A DNA stretch of 52,350 bases from the NCBI GenBank assembly GCA_017444735.1, contig JAFSWB010000086.1:1-52350 (forward strand), in the 5' to 3' direction. The notes under the pieces were generated by a model. That model saw nothing but the letters and a program-made list of their open reading frames with translations. It did not search any database and was not told where the DNA came from. This document shows positions 1 to 8,042 of the stretch, in pieces. The translations under genes were made by a program, and so were the position numbers. The DNA comes from Clostridia bacterium (GTDB lineage Bacteria > Bacillota > Clostridia > Oscillospirales > CAG-272). How positions within the stretch are numbered: the first letter of the stretch is position 1; each line of letters opens with the position of its first letter.

Positions 1-32
1 GTAACTTCCGTGACCCGGCACATAAAATGGAA

Positions 33-83
33 AAATCCGTAGGATTTTCACCTCAAAAAGATGAAAACTACGGATTTCTGTTT
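33..83. terminator. Stem-loop terminator at the left edge
   Basis: An inverted repeat pairs AAATCCGTAG (33-42) with CTACGGATTT (68-77), extended inward by TTTTC/GAAAA with a small bulge. The flanks are A-rich on the left and T-rich on the right, so it can act in either direction. It most likely ends a gene lying left of the window. The rest of 84-299 shows no convincing gene: the open frame there lacks a ribosome-binding site and is only the upstream extension of the next gene's frame. Confidence 0.6.
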
Positions 84-299
84 GCTTTATTCGATTTTTA
101 ACCCGTGCTTTTTCGATCTGCGCTAAGTGCGACAGCCCCGTTCGTTTCCGTTTCCCGCGTGTTCGGGCGATCCCCCGGGGGGCGGAAGACCCGCGCGAAC
201 GCGCTCGCTGAATTTTGTGATCCGGTACTGCTGCATGGGATATATCCCCCCTTTGTCAACCCGCTTCCGCAGGGCGTCCGGGAGACGGGCCGCCGTCCC

Positions 300-328
300 T
301 TGAAAACGCGGCGGCGATTTGATATAAT
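300..328 (+). promoter_or_regulatory. Sigma-A type promoter for the SLH beta-helix gene
   Basis: TTGAAA (300-305) and TATAAT (323-328) are separated by exactly 17 bases, and a TGn extended -10 precedes TATAAT. The start codon at 360 lies about 30 bases downstream, with the ribosome-binding site GGAGG between them. This supports the short start at 360 over the longer upstream open frame. Confidence 0.75.
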
Positions 329-359
329 TAAGAAGACAACAAAAACGGAGGACCCGGGT

Positions 360-3125
360 ATGAAAAAAATTCTCTCGTTTATTTTCGCGGCGGTGATGCT
401 CGCGGCCTCCGCCGCGCTTCCGACCGTCGCCGCCCCGACGGGCTTTTCGGACGTGGCGGACGACCGCTGGAGCGCGCCGTCCGTCGCCTACGCCGTCGAG
501 CGCGGCTATATGAAGGGCGTCGGCGGCGGTCTTTTCGACCCGGAGGGCACGATGACGCGCGCGATGGTCGTCACCGTTCTCTGGCGCATGAGCGGCTCGC
601 CCGAGCCGACGGCGCTCTCGGGCTTCAAAGACGTGCCCGAATCGGAGTGGTACGCGAAGCCCGTCGCGTGGGCGAAGAAATCGGGGATCGTCAGCGGCGT
701 CTCTGCGAAGCTGTTCGACCCGGACGGCGCGATAACCCGCGAACAGATGGCGACGATGCTCGGAAGGTACACGTCCTTCCTGAAGTTCGCCGTCGAAGGC
801 GCCGCCGATCTCTCATTATTCCCGGATGAAGGGTCCGTCAGCGACTGGGCGCGCGACGCGCTCGCGTGGGCGGTCGGCAAAGGGCTTATCACGGGAAGCA
901 GAGAAGGGAAGAAGACGCTTCTCCTGCCCGGGGACAGCGCGACGCGCGAGCAGTTCGCCGCCATCCTCGAGAGATTCGACGGGAAGAAAGAATCTTTTTC
1001 ATACGTTCTTGAATACAATCACCCCGTCCTTTTGAGCTCGTACACCGAGAAGGAATACCCGCTCGTCGAGGGCGCCGATTTCTACGTCAGCCCGTCGGGC
1101 GACGATTCCGGCCCCGGAACGAAGGACGCCCCATTCCGGACGTTCTCCCGCGCCGTTCTCGCGGTGCGTGAGATCCCGAAGACGGCGGAGCGGGGCGGGA
1201 TCACCGTCGCGTTCATGGCGGGCGAATACCCGAGCCCCGGCTTCTCGCTGACCGCGGAGGACTCCGGCACCGCAGAGTGCCCCGTCGTCTACTGCAAATA
1301 CGGCGACGGCGACGTGAAGTTCACTGGCGGCGTGAGGGTGAAGCGCGACGAGTTCGTCCCGATCGGCGAAGAGGATAAAAAGTTCTTCAAAGAGAAGAAT
1401 TACGACCGCATCAAGAAGGTCGATATCGGCGACCGCGTCGCCGTCGGCGAGCTGTCGTGGGCGTCCGAGGTCTTCGGCTCGTCCTACGGACGGCTCGACG
1501 CCGCGCGCTACCCGAACCGCAACGTCTACGGCGAGGAGATCTACCTCGAACGGATCGCGGAGGGGATCTCCGTCGGACAGATGCGGATAAAGCACCTGAC
1601 GAACCGCTTCAAGGGCTATCACACCTGGGACGGCGTCGAGATCATCGGCTGTATCGGCCACGAGTACTGGAAGACGGTCTTCCCGGCGACGGGCTTCGAC
1701 CCCGAGACGGGGATAATCAGCTACGACGTCATCGGCCCGCAGTACGGGCTCGACGAGTACGCCATCGGAGTCTATTTCCTCAAGGTCTCCGAGGAGCTCG
1801 ACTGGCAGAACGAATACTGGATCGACCCGGATGGCGGCACGCTCTACGTGTTCGATCCGACCGAGGAGGAATACGTCGTCAGTACCGTCGAAACGATCGG
1901 AACGCTTGACGGCTGCTCGTACGTCGCCTTCCGCGGCATCGACTTCGAGGGCTGCACGGGCGACGGGATCGTCGTGAAGGGTCACGACGTCGCGTTCGAC
2001 CGCTGCCGGATCATCGGCATCGGCGGCAGGGCGGGACTGCGCTGCTACGGCGTCGATTTCCGTATGCAGGACTGCGAATTCGCGTACACCGCGGGCTGCG
2101 GGATGTGGTTCGAGTCCGATCGCCCGGTCGAGGATCTCGTCCCCACCGGACCGTATATAGACAACTGTCTTATTCACGATATGGGGCAGAAGTGGAAGAA
2201 TCTCCAGAACCCGGGTATCCGCGTAAAGTGCGCGGTCGGCGCGCGGATCTCCCACTGCGAGCTCTACAACACCCCGTGCGCCGCGATCACCTTCGGGTAC
2301 TGCGCCGAGGGCGGGCGAGAGCGCACGATCGACTGCGTTTTCGAGTACAACTACATCCACGACGTCGATCAGGACGTCGTCGATATCGGGTGCATCTACA
2401 CGGGACGCTCGTTCGTCAACCGCGACAATATCATCAGATACAACGTGATCTCCGACATACCCGGCGCGGGCGGACGGTTCGCGATATATCTCGACGACGG
2501 TCTCGCCGCGCAGAAGATATACGGCAATATCTTCTACGATTTCACCGATTACGCCGTCGTCCACTCGGGCGGGCAGTATATGGACATCCACGACAACGTC
2601 TGCATCGAGACGAAGGGCGTCAACAGGGAGAGCTTCTGCGCGATCTTCTCCTCGGCGAAGTACTACGATTTCGCGTACGACGATGACGACGATCCCGCGA
2701 CGCCGTGGAATTCGGGCAATTTCAGGATCCTCTATTCGACGCTCAAAATGCGTCCGATGGAGGGCGGCTACATGGAGGAGTATTACGGCCTGTGGCGCGC
2801 CCGCTGGCCGGAGCTCTACGAGGTGATCGACGACTACGACTGGGAGAACTTCACGGACACGAAGAGCGAGGAGCGCGGCGTCAACAACCCGAACTGCCCG
2901 GCGACGCCCGGCTTCTGCTCGGTCTACAACAATTACGCGATAGGGAACTGCTCTCACTATATCGCGGAGCCCGTCGCGCGGTTTGCGATCCGGTGCGAGA
3001 ATAACGTCGAGGTGCCGTTCTCCGAGAATCCGCTCTTCGTCAACCCGACGCTCGGCGACTACCGGATAAGGGACGACGCCGAGGGGATCATGAAAATACC
3101 GTATGAAGAGATCGGTCGTTATTGA
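360..3125 (+). CDS. SLH-domain protein with right-handed beta-helix
   Basis: Predicted secreted 921-residue protein held on the cell wall by SLH domains. A signal peptide fills residues 1-24. Three SLH repeats follow at about 28-75, 90-135 and 155-205, with the usual F-D-V and W-A-x-x-G patterns. From about 240 the sequence F-Y-V-S-P-S-G-D-D-S-G-P-G-T begins a right-handed parallel beta-helix, and the middle part repeats short V/I-D-C type rungs. Such folds occur in polysaccharide lyases and glycoside hydrolases; the substrate cannot be read here. The start at 360 follows GGAGG and a strong promoter. The next gene, also SLH-bearing, begins 47 bases downstream and may be co-transcribed. Confidence 0.88.
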   Translation: MKKILSFIFAAVMLAASAALPTVAAPTGFSDVADDRWSAPSVAYAVERGYMKGVGGGLFDPEGTMTRAMVVTVLWRMSGSPEPTALSGFKDVPESEWYAKPVAWAKKSGIVSGVSAKLFDPDGAITREQMATMLGRYTSFLKFAVEGAADLSLFPDEGSVSDWARDALAWAVGKGLITGSREGKKTLLLPGDSATREQFAAILERFDGKKESFSYVLEYNHPVLLSSYTEKEYPLVEGADFYVSPSGDDSGPGTKDAPFRTFSRAVLAVREIPKTAERGGITVAFMAGEYPSPGFSLTAEDSGTAECPVVYCKYGDGDVKFTGGVRVKRDEFVPIGEEDKKFFKEKNYDRIKKVDIGDRVAVGELSWASEVFGSSYGRLDAARYPNRNVYGEEIYLERIAEGISVGQMRIKHLTNRFKGYHTWDGVEIIGCIGHEYWKTVFPATGFDPETGIISYDVIGPQYGLDEYAIGVYFLKVSEELDWQNEYWIDPDGGTLYVFDPTEEEYVVSTVETIGTLDGCSYVAFRGIDFEGCTGDGIVVKGHDVAFDRCRIIGIGGRAGLRCYGVDFRMQDCEFAYTAGCGMWFESDRPVEDLVPTGPYIDNCLIHDMGQKWKNLQNPGIRVKCAVGARISHCELYNTPCAAITFGYCAEGGRERTIDCVFEYNYIHDVDQDVVDIGCIYTGRSFVNRDNIIRYNVISDIPGAGGRFAIYLDDGLAAQKIYGNIFYDFTDYAVVHSGGQYMDIHDNVCIETKGVNRESFCAIFSSAKYYDFAYDDDDDPATPWNSGNFRILYSTLKMRPMEGGYMEEYYGLWRARWPELYEVIDDYDWENFTDTKSEERGVNNPNCPATPGFCSVYNNYAIGNCSHYIAEPVARFAIRCENNVEVPFSENPLFVNPTLGDYRIRDDAEGIMKIPYEEIGRY

Positions 3126-3172
3126 CGGTCCTCTGACAGTCGGTAACGGATAAAGTTGAAAGGCTTTTTGAA

Positions 3173-5281
3173 ATGAAAAAACTGATTTGCACCGTTCTCG
3201 CGGCCGTTATGCTCGCGTCGTGCGTCACGGTCGCGACGGCGGCCGACGATCTGCCGTTTTCCGACGTCGCCCCCGGCGCGTGGTATCGCGAGGAGGTAAG
3301 ATTCGTTTACGAAAACGGAATAATGAAGGGCGTGGGAGGCGGACGCTTTTCCCCCGACGCGCCCGTGACGCGCGCCGAGATCGTCACCGTTCTCGCGCGT
3401 CTGTCCGGCGACGCGACCGAGGGGCTCGGGAAAGAGCTCCCGTTTTCCGACGTCGCGCCGGGCGACTGGCACGCCGATTTCGTCGGCTGGGCGGTCTCCT
3501 CCGGCGTTACGCTGGGCTACGAGGACGGCACGTTCCGCCCGGACGTCCCGGTGAAGAGGCAGGAGATCGCCGCGCTCTTCGCACGGTATATAAACTACGC
3601 GTTCCTCAACTTCAGCGAAGAACCGCTGACCGACGGTTTCACCGACGCCGGGTCGATCCCCGACTGGGCGAGGGAGCCCGTCGACGCGATCCGCCGTTAC
3701 GGTCTGCTCTCCGGCAACGAAAAGGGAGAGTTCTGCCCCGACGACGCGACGACGCGCGCCGAGACGGCGACCGTAATCCGCCGCTTCATGACGAACAAGG
3801 CGTACGGAGAGGACCCGATGTTCGGACGGTTCGCGCGTTACGGCGATCTCATCCCGACCGATAAGAGCGGGTGGATCCGGCTCGAGATGAACTGCCGCGA
3901 CCGCCTCGTCGGATCGGGAACGGCGCAGTCCCTTTCGGCGAAGCTCTTGCCGTATATGGGGCTCGATACGGAAGAATACGAGATGGTGATCGACCCGTCC
4001 GTCCACCGCGACGTGATGTGGATGACCGACTGCAGCGTGACGGGCGACACGGTCATAAACAACGAGGGGAAGGCGTGCTCTGAAAATCCCGCGCTCTGCC
4101 GCGTCGCCGTCAGAAACAAAAAGACGGGCGAGACGACCCCTAACCGGCTCCTGCGCCTGATTGTCTGCCGGACTCCCGGTCCGCTCGGGGTCGACCCGGA
4201 CGGATGGGAGCCGGGGATCGACGCCGACCTCTTCGAGAAGATGAAGGCGGACTCCCTTTACACGCTCGGCGACACGGAGCGGTTCGCCGCCTCGTTCGGC
4301 AAAGCGGAAAAGGGCGACCCCGTGACCGCCGTCTATATCGGCGGCTCCGTCACCGCGAGGGCGTCGGCGGGCGACGACTTATGCTTTGCCATGCTGACGC
4401 AGAACTGGCTTGAAAAGACGTTCCCGCTCTCCGATATGACGTATATCAATCAGGGGATCGCGTCGACGTCGCGCTTTGCGATCCTGCGGCTCGGTCAGTG
4501 CGTCCTGAAATACGACCCCGATTTCGTCTTCATCGAATTCGGTCAGAACGACGTCCCCGCCGCGCGCGACCGCGAGGCGTTCGAGTCGGTGATAAGGACG
4601 CTTCTCGAGCGGTCGGACGCCGCGATAATGATCGTCCTGACGGGTATTGCGAACAAGGGCAACTGCGAGTTTATGAAGGAGATCGCCGACCGGTACGGCG
4701 TCGCCCTCTGCGACGTCAGGACGGGAGCCGACGAGGCGCTCGCGGCGGGCGCGATCTTCGATTTCGAGCTCGCCTACGACGGCGGCCATCCGCGCGAGTG
4801 GGGGCACAACCATATCGCCTCGATGATCGTCCACGAGCTGAAGGCGATAATCGATTCCGTGAGGACCGACGGCGCGACGGCGGGAAGACCCATGCCCGAC
4901 CGCGCGACGGAGGCGAAGACGGAGGGGCTCGTCTACGTCCTTCCCGAGGAAATGGGAGAGCCGCCCGCCGGGTGGACTCTCGACGGCGAAAGCGGCAAAT
5001 TCAACCCGATCCTGACCGTGACCGGCCCGGGGGCTGACGATCTTGAGATCCGCTGTTCGGGCGGAGAGCTTTATCTGATGACGTACAACTCGCGGCCCTT
5101 TTACGTCAGCGTCGACGGCGGCGACTTCGTCCTGATGGACGACGACGAGTCGTTCTGCGCCGTCCCGCCGGGAGAGCCGGCGGAGCACGTCGTCGTGATC
5201 CGCCCGACGTGGATCGACGTCGGCGAGGACGGCCACACCGCGATCCGCCTCGGCGGGTACACTTACAGACCGCAGGCGTGA
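3173..5281 (+). CDS. SLH-domain protein with SGNH/GDSL hydrolase domain
   Basis: 702-residue secreted protein. The signal peptide ends near residue 24 (A-T-A-A). Three SLH repeats at about 27-75, 92-137 and 158-205 predict anchoring to wall polysaccharide. From about 380 there is an SGNH hydrolase: G-G-S-V-T with nucleophile Ser392, F-I-E-F-G-Q-N-D as the Asn block, and D-G-G-H-P with Asp536 and His539. These enzymes usually remove acetyl or other acyl groups from carbohydrates or lipids. The segment between the SLH repeats and the hydrolase, and the C-terminal 130 residues, look like beta-rich accessory domains. It follows the beta-helix protein directly, which suggests joint work on a surface or environmental polysaccharide. 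Substrate unknown. Confidence 0.88.
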   Translation: MKKLICTVLAAVMLASCVTVATAADDLPFSDVAPGAWYREEVRFVYENGIMKGVGGGRFSPDAPVTRAEIVTVLARLSGDATEGLGKELPFSDVAPGDWHADFVGWAVSSGVTLGYEDGTFRPDVPVKRQEIAALFARYINYAFLNFSEEPLTDGFTDAGSIPDWAREPVDAIRRYGLLSGNEKGEFCPDDATTRAETATVIRRFMTNKAYGEDPMFGRFARYGDLIPTDKSGWIRLEMNCRDRLVGSGTAQSLSAKLLPYMGLDTEEYEMVIDPSVHRDVMWMTDCSVTGDTVINNEGKACSENPALCRVAVRNKKTGETTPNRLLRLIVCRTPGPLGVDPDGWEPGIDADLFEKMKADSLYTLGDTERFAASFGKAEKGDPVTAVYIGGSVTARASAGDDLCFAMLTQNWLEKTFPLSDMTYINQGIASTSRFAILRLGQCVLKYDPDFVFIEFGQNDVPAARDREAFESVIRTLLERSDAAIMIVLTGIANKGNCEFMKEIADRYGVALCDVRTGADEALAAGAIFDFELAYDGGHPREWGHNHIASMIVHELKAIIDSVRTDGATAGRPMPDRATEAKTEGLVYVLPEEMGEPPAGWTLDGESGKFNPILTVTGPGADDLEIRCSGGELYLMTYNSRPFYVSVDGGDFVLMDDDESFCAVPPGEPAEHVVVIRPTWIDVGEDGHTAIRLGGYTYRPQA

Positions 5282-5310
5282 CGCGTTTTGCGGGATTATT
5301 CAGCGTGTAA

Positions 5311-5338
5311 AAAAAAGGCGGAGCGATCCGCCTTTTTT
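5311..5338 (+). terminator. Rho-independent terminator
   Basis: GGCGGA and TCCGCC pair around the loop GCGA, flanked by an A-run and a T-run. It lies 30 bases after the SGNH gene. A second GC-rich hairpin (GGCGTT paired with AACGCC, about 5372-5398) follows without a T-run. The remaining bases up to 5489 are AT-rich; TAAAAT at 5451-5456, preceded by TGA, is the best -10 candidate for the permease but has only a weak -35 partner. Confidence 0.85.
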
Positions 5339-5489
5339 CGCGGCGGGTCCGCCGGACGGCGGAGGACGTGACGCGGCGTTTCCCGAACGGGTAACGCCGT
5401 CTTCGTTCATTGATTCAATATATACTGTTTCATTTTTCCGTCCGATATGATAAAATGATAATTGACAGTATTGATTAACGAAGGTGCCG

Positions 5490-6629
5490 ATGAAAGTTTT
5501 CAGATTTCTCAAAAAGGAGCCGATGCTGACGCTGTCGGTGATCGCCGCCGTCGCCGGGCTCATAATCACTCCGCCGTCCGCGGAGCTCCTCGTCGCGATC
5601 GACTGGCGGACGCTCGGAACGCTCCTCTCTATGCTCCTCGTCCTCGAGGGCTTCAAAAAGGAGGACGTCTTCGCGCCGCTCGTCCGCCTCGCGTCGAAAA
5701 TCAGGCGTCTTTTCGCGCTTGCGCTCTTTCTCATATTCTGCGTTTTTTTCTCTTCGATGTTCGTAACGAACGACGTGTCCCTCCTCATTTTCGTCCCTCT
5801 GGCGATCATTATTTTCCGCGGGGCGGGGAAAGAGGAATACATCCTTCCGGTGATCTCGCTCATGAATATCGCGGCGATCCGCGGCTCCATGCTGACGCCG
5901 TTCGGCAGCCCGCAGAATCTCTTTCTGTTCGGGAGGGCCGAGGTCGGAGCGGGGCGCTTTATCCTCCATATGCTCCCGCTTTCGGCGCTTTCCGCCGTTC
6001 TTCTCGTCCTCTTCGTCCTCGTCGTTTTCCGCCGGGATCTCCGTGAGAGGGGCGCCGCGGGGGACAAAGCGGAAGCGGGACCGTGGCGTCTCACCCCGAG
6101 ACGCGCCGTTTATCTCTCGCTTTTTCTTGTTATCCTCTTCGTGATCGTGTCCCGCACGCGATTCTGGTACGCGGCGCTCGCGGTCGTCGTGATCGCCGTC
6201 CTCATCGCCGACCGGACGCTCTGTCTGCGCGTCGACTGGGTCCTGCTTCTGACGTTCCTTTGCTTTTTCGTCTTCTCGTCCTCGATCGCGAAAAACGAAA
6301 CGATCGCCTCCTTCCTCGGGCGAACGGTGGCGGGACGGGAATACTGGTGGGCGATAGGGCTCTCGCAGATAATCTCGAACGTTCCGGCGGGGATCGTCCT
6401 TTATCCGTTCTCGTCGAACTTCGCGGGGCTGATCTACGGCCTCGACACGGCGGGGCTCGTGTCGGTGATCGGGTCGCTCGCGTCGGTCATCAACTATCGC
6501 ATCTACGTGCGCGAATATCCGGGAAAAGGGAAGAAATTCCTCCTCGTCTTCACTCTCGTGTCGTGGGCGTTCTTCCTCCTCGTCGTCCTGCCGGGGTATT
6601 TTCTGTCACGATGGCCGTTTATCGGATAG
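5490..6629 (+). CDS. SLC13/ArsB-type anion permease
   Basis: 379-residue integral membrane protein of the ion-transporter superfamily that includes citrate, dicarboxylate and arsenite carriers. About ten hydrophobic segments are visible. The hairpin pattern F-V-T-N-D-V-S-L-L-I-F-V-P near residue 95 and the T-P-F-G-S-P-Q-N-L-F-L-F motif near 140 are characteristic of this superfamily. It is shorter than classical 450-residue members and has a charged loop after the first half (R-D-L-R-E-R-G). The ATG at 5490 is preferred, with AAGGTG just upstream; an in-frame GTG at 5484 would overlap that site. The transported anion cannot be predicted. It stands alone, with the phage block beginning about 260 bases downstream. 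Confidence 0.8.
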   Translation: MKVFRFLKKEPMLTLSVIAAVAGLIITPPSAELLVAIDWRTLGTLLSMLLVLEGFKKEDVFAPLVRLASKIRRLFALALFLIFCVFFSSMFVTNDVSLLIFVPLAIIIFRGAGKEEYILPVISLMNIAAIRGSMLTPFGSPQNLFLFGRAEVGAGRFILHMLPLSALSAVLLVLFVLVVFRRDLRERGAAGDKAEAGPWRLTPRRAVYLSLFLVILFVIVSRTRFWYAALAVVVIAVLIADRTLCLRVDWVLLLTFLCFFVFSSSIAKNETIASFLGRTVAGREYWWAIGLSQIISNVPAGIVLYPFSSNFAGLIYGLDTAGLVSVIGSLASVINYRIYVREYPGKGKKFLLVFTLVSWAFFLLVVLPGYFLSRWPFIG

Positions 6630-6774
6630 AAGATAATGGAATTATCCGGGGGAGAAATAATCCCTTCCCTTGGTCGGCGTTTCCCGATCCTGCGGCCGCG
6701 ATCTTTATTGATTTTTTTACAAACTTGATTTAATTTTGGTAATGAAGCAATCAAAACAAAAGGAGACCGTCATC

Positions 6775-6843
6775 ATGACGCCGGCGATAATGCTCGTCAC
6801 GGTCGCGTCCTTCGCCGCCGCTTTTCCCGCAAAAACGAAATGA
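6775..6843 (+). CDS. Possible 22-residue hydrophobic peptide
   Basis: A short frame, M-T-P-A-I-M-L-V-T-V-A-S-F-A-A-A-F-P-A-K-T-K, starts with ATG nine bases after AAGGAG. It ends directly at a strong terminator. The upstream region is AT-rich, with TTTACA at 6716-6721 but no convincing -10. The peptide is hydrophobic with a basic end, so it could be a small membrane peptide or the leader of a removed gene. It lies between the permease and the leftward ImmA-like gene, that is, at the left edge of the phage block. Expression is uncertain. Confidence 0.35.
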   Translation: MTPAIMLVTVASFAAAFPAKTK

Positions 6844-6846
6844 AAA

Positions 6847-6896
6847 ATCGGCTGAAGCAGGATTTTTTCCGCTTCAGCCGATCCTTTTATTTTTCA
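6847..6896. terminator. Bidirectional terminator at left edge of phage block
   Basis: ATCGGCTGAAGC (6847-6858) pairs perfectly with GCTTCAGCCGAT (6871-6882). A-rich sequence lies on the left and T-rich sequence on the right, so it can end the rightward short frame at 6775 and the leftward ImmA-like gene. Confidence 0.8.
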
Positions 6897-7306
6897 AAAT
6901 AATACCTCAGCGCTTTTTCGGCGAACGGCACCGTCACGCCGAAAAGCTCCGCGATCTGCCAGGGCTCCGTTTCTCCCCGGCGGACCGCCTTTTTTATCTT
7001 GCCGTACGGTAAGATCTTCCGTATCGCCCACTCGTCCGCGCGGCGCTCGTGCTTTGCGCGCACGTCGTAGGGCGAATAGACGTTGTAGAATTCGCCGCGC
7101 AGACAGTGACCGAGACCGTGCGCGAGCATGACCGTCTTCTCCGCCTCCGTGCCGACATGAGGATCGATGCCGACGGCGCACGCGCCGTCGAGACAAACCT
7201 CGCAGCAACCGGTGAGGGGAAGGGGAAACTCGTAAACGCCGATCCCGCGCCGCCCGGCGAGGTCGATCAGCTTCTCACTTGTTTTTAGCCTTGACAAACT
7301 CCGCAA
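6887..7306 (-). CDS. ImmA/IrrE-family protein with altered HExxH motif
   Basis: 139-residue protein of the ImmA/IrrE family (COG2856). ImmA proteases cleave phage-type repressors and so control induction. The family pattern is clear: L-A-H-x-L-G-H-C at 61-68, F-Y-N-x-Y-S-P-Y-D at 73-81 and H-E-R-R-A-D-E-W-A at 86-94. The catalytic glutamate of the zinc motif is replaced: residues 63-67 read H-G-L-G-H, with Gly64. Both zinc-binding histidines remain. The protein may bind zinc and repressor without cutting, or use another residue. It overlaps the end of the repressor gene by 32 bases, so the two are co-transcribed, and ends at the bidirectional terminator. Confidence 0.82.
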   Translation of the reverse strand: MRSLSRLKTSEKLIDLAGRRGIGVYEFPLPLTGCCEVCLDGACAVGIDPHVGTEAEKTVMLAHGLGHCLRGEFYNVYSPYDVRAKHERRADEWAIRKILPYGKIKKAVRRGETEPWQIAELFGVTVPFAEKALRYYFEK

Positions 7307-7580
7307 ACTTCTTCACCTCTTCCCACATTTCGTCGGTGACTTCGCCGTCGCCGCCGAAGAGGGCAACCTTAAGATCTCTCTCTACGTCTTCGTCTCTTCC
7401 GAGGAGGTAATCGACGGACACGCCGAAACGGTCCGCAAGGGTAATGAGCATATCGTTGCTCGGCTGGAAACGTCCCTGTTCCCAGAAGCCGAGGGTGGCG
7501 CGCGCGATGCCGAGTTCTTCCGCAAATTCTCCGAGCGTGAGACCCGACGCTTTTCTCAATTCTCTGATCCTGTTATTCAT
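7275..7580 (-). CDS. XRE-family phage-type repressor
   Basis: 101-residue DNA-binding protein. Residues 4-60 form a Cro/CI helix-turn-helix (L-R-K-A-S-G-L-T-L-G-E-F-A-E-E-L-G-I, then W-E-Q-G-R-F-Q-P-S and S-V-D-Y-L-L-G). The short acidic C-terminal part lacks a LexA-like self-cleavage domain, so inactivation would depend on the ImmA-like partner or another signal. ATG at 7580 follows a GGAGG site. It faces the rightward particle operon across about 200 bases holding both promoters. It probably represses that operon and perhaps itself. Confidence 0.88.
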   Translation of the reverse strand: MNNRIRELRKASGLTLGEFAEELGIARATLGFWEQGRFQPSNDMLITLADRFGVSVDYLLGRDEDVERDLKVALFGGDGEVTDEMWEEVKKFAEFVKAKNK

Positions 7581-7646
7581 AATTACCTCCGGGGTGGTGT
7601 GGTCGCCGCGGAGCGTGCGGCGGACGGTTTTTTTGCCGTCGAAGAT

Positions 7647-7675
7647 ATTGTATCACAGTTTTCAAGACTTTTCAA
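7647..7675 (-). promoter_or_regulatory. Leftward promoter for repressor, with tandem repeats
   Basis: Read leftward, TTGAAA (complement of 7670-7675) and TACAAT (complement of 7647-7652) are 17 bases apart. The nine-base word TTTTCAAGA occurs twice, at 7659-7667 and 7669-7677, one helical turn apart and overlapping the -35. That is a plausible repressor binding pair. The leader to the repressor ATG is about 65 bases and GC-rich. Confidence 0.7.
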
Positions 7676-7694
7676 GAAAATTAGAAAAAAATTA

Positions 7695-7723
7695 TTGACA
7701 AGCAAGCAAAAATAGTGTATAAT
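7695..7723 (+). promoter_or_regulatory. Perfect consensus promoter for the particle operon
   Basis: TTGACA (7695-7700) and TATAAT (7718-7723) match the sigma-A consensus exactly, with a 17-base spacer. It drives the rightward operon directly into the terminase genes. Such a strong promoter would need tight repression. Confidence 0.88.
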
Positions 7724-7765
7724 TAGCATCAGTCTAATAAAACGAGCAAAAGCCGGGACAAAAAT

Positions 7766-7775
7766 CTAACGTTAG
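7766..7775. promoter_or_regulatory. Candidate operator palindrome CTAACGTTAG
   Basis: A perfect ten-base palindrome lies between the rightward promoter and the first start codon, overlapping the ribosome-binding site. It could bind the repressor or affect translation of the first gene. No second copy was seen in the intergenic region, so the assignment is tentative. Confidence 0.35.
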
Positions 7776-7784
7776 GGAGGACTT

Positions 7785-8042
7785 ATGAAACACGACTTCA
7801 AGCTGAAGACGGCGGAGAGGGGGAGAGCGGAGGCGCTCGCCGGGATCCCGTGCGAGACATGCCGCGCGATCGGGAGAAAACGCTCCGCGGACGGGACGTA
7901 CAGGTGCAAATCGTCCGCGTCCTGCACAAAGTACAAATTGTGGTTCGGAGCGAGGTGGCGGGCGGTTTGCGCGCCGTTTCGCGAGGGCGGACAGGGAGGA
8001 CGTTATGCCGACCGTCAGACGCAGAAAAATCTCAGTCGATGA
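7785..8042 (+). CDS. Small cysteine-containing protein, first gene of particle operon
   Basis: 85-residue basic protein of unknown function. C-E-T-C near residue 23 and C-K-S-S-A-S-C near 41 give four cysteines spaced like a zinc ribbon, so a small DNA- or RNA-binding protein is possible. The ATG follows AGGGAGG at the usual distance and lies 62 bases after the -10 of the strong promoter. Its end overlaps the next gene by 38 bases. In a normal temperate phage this position would hold cro or replication genes, so it may be the only early-type gene kept here. No named family is recognised. Confidence 0.6.
   Translation: MKHDFKLKTAERGRAEALAGIPCETCRAIGRKRSADGTYRCKSSASCTKYKLWFGARWRAVCAPFREGGQGGRYADRQTQKNLSR

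Noticed and set aside
999..2957. Long open frame on the minus strand opposite the beta-helix gene
   Set aside because: GC-rich codon structure gives long mirror frames. It has no ribosome-binding site, low-complexity Arg/Asp/Val content and no family pattern.
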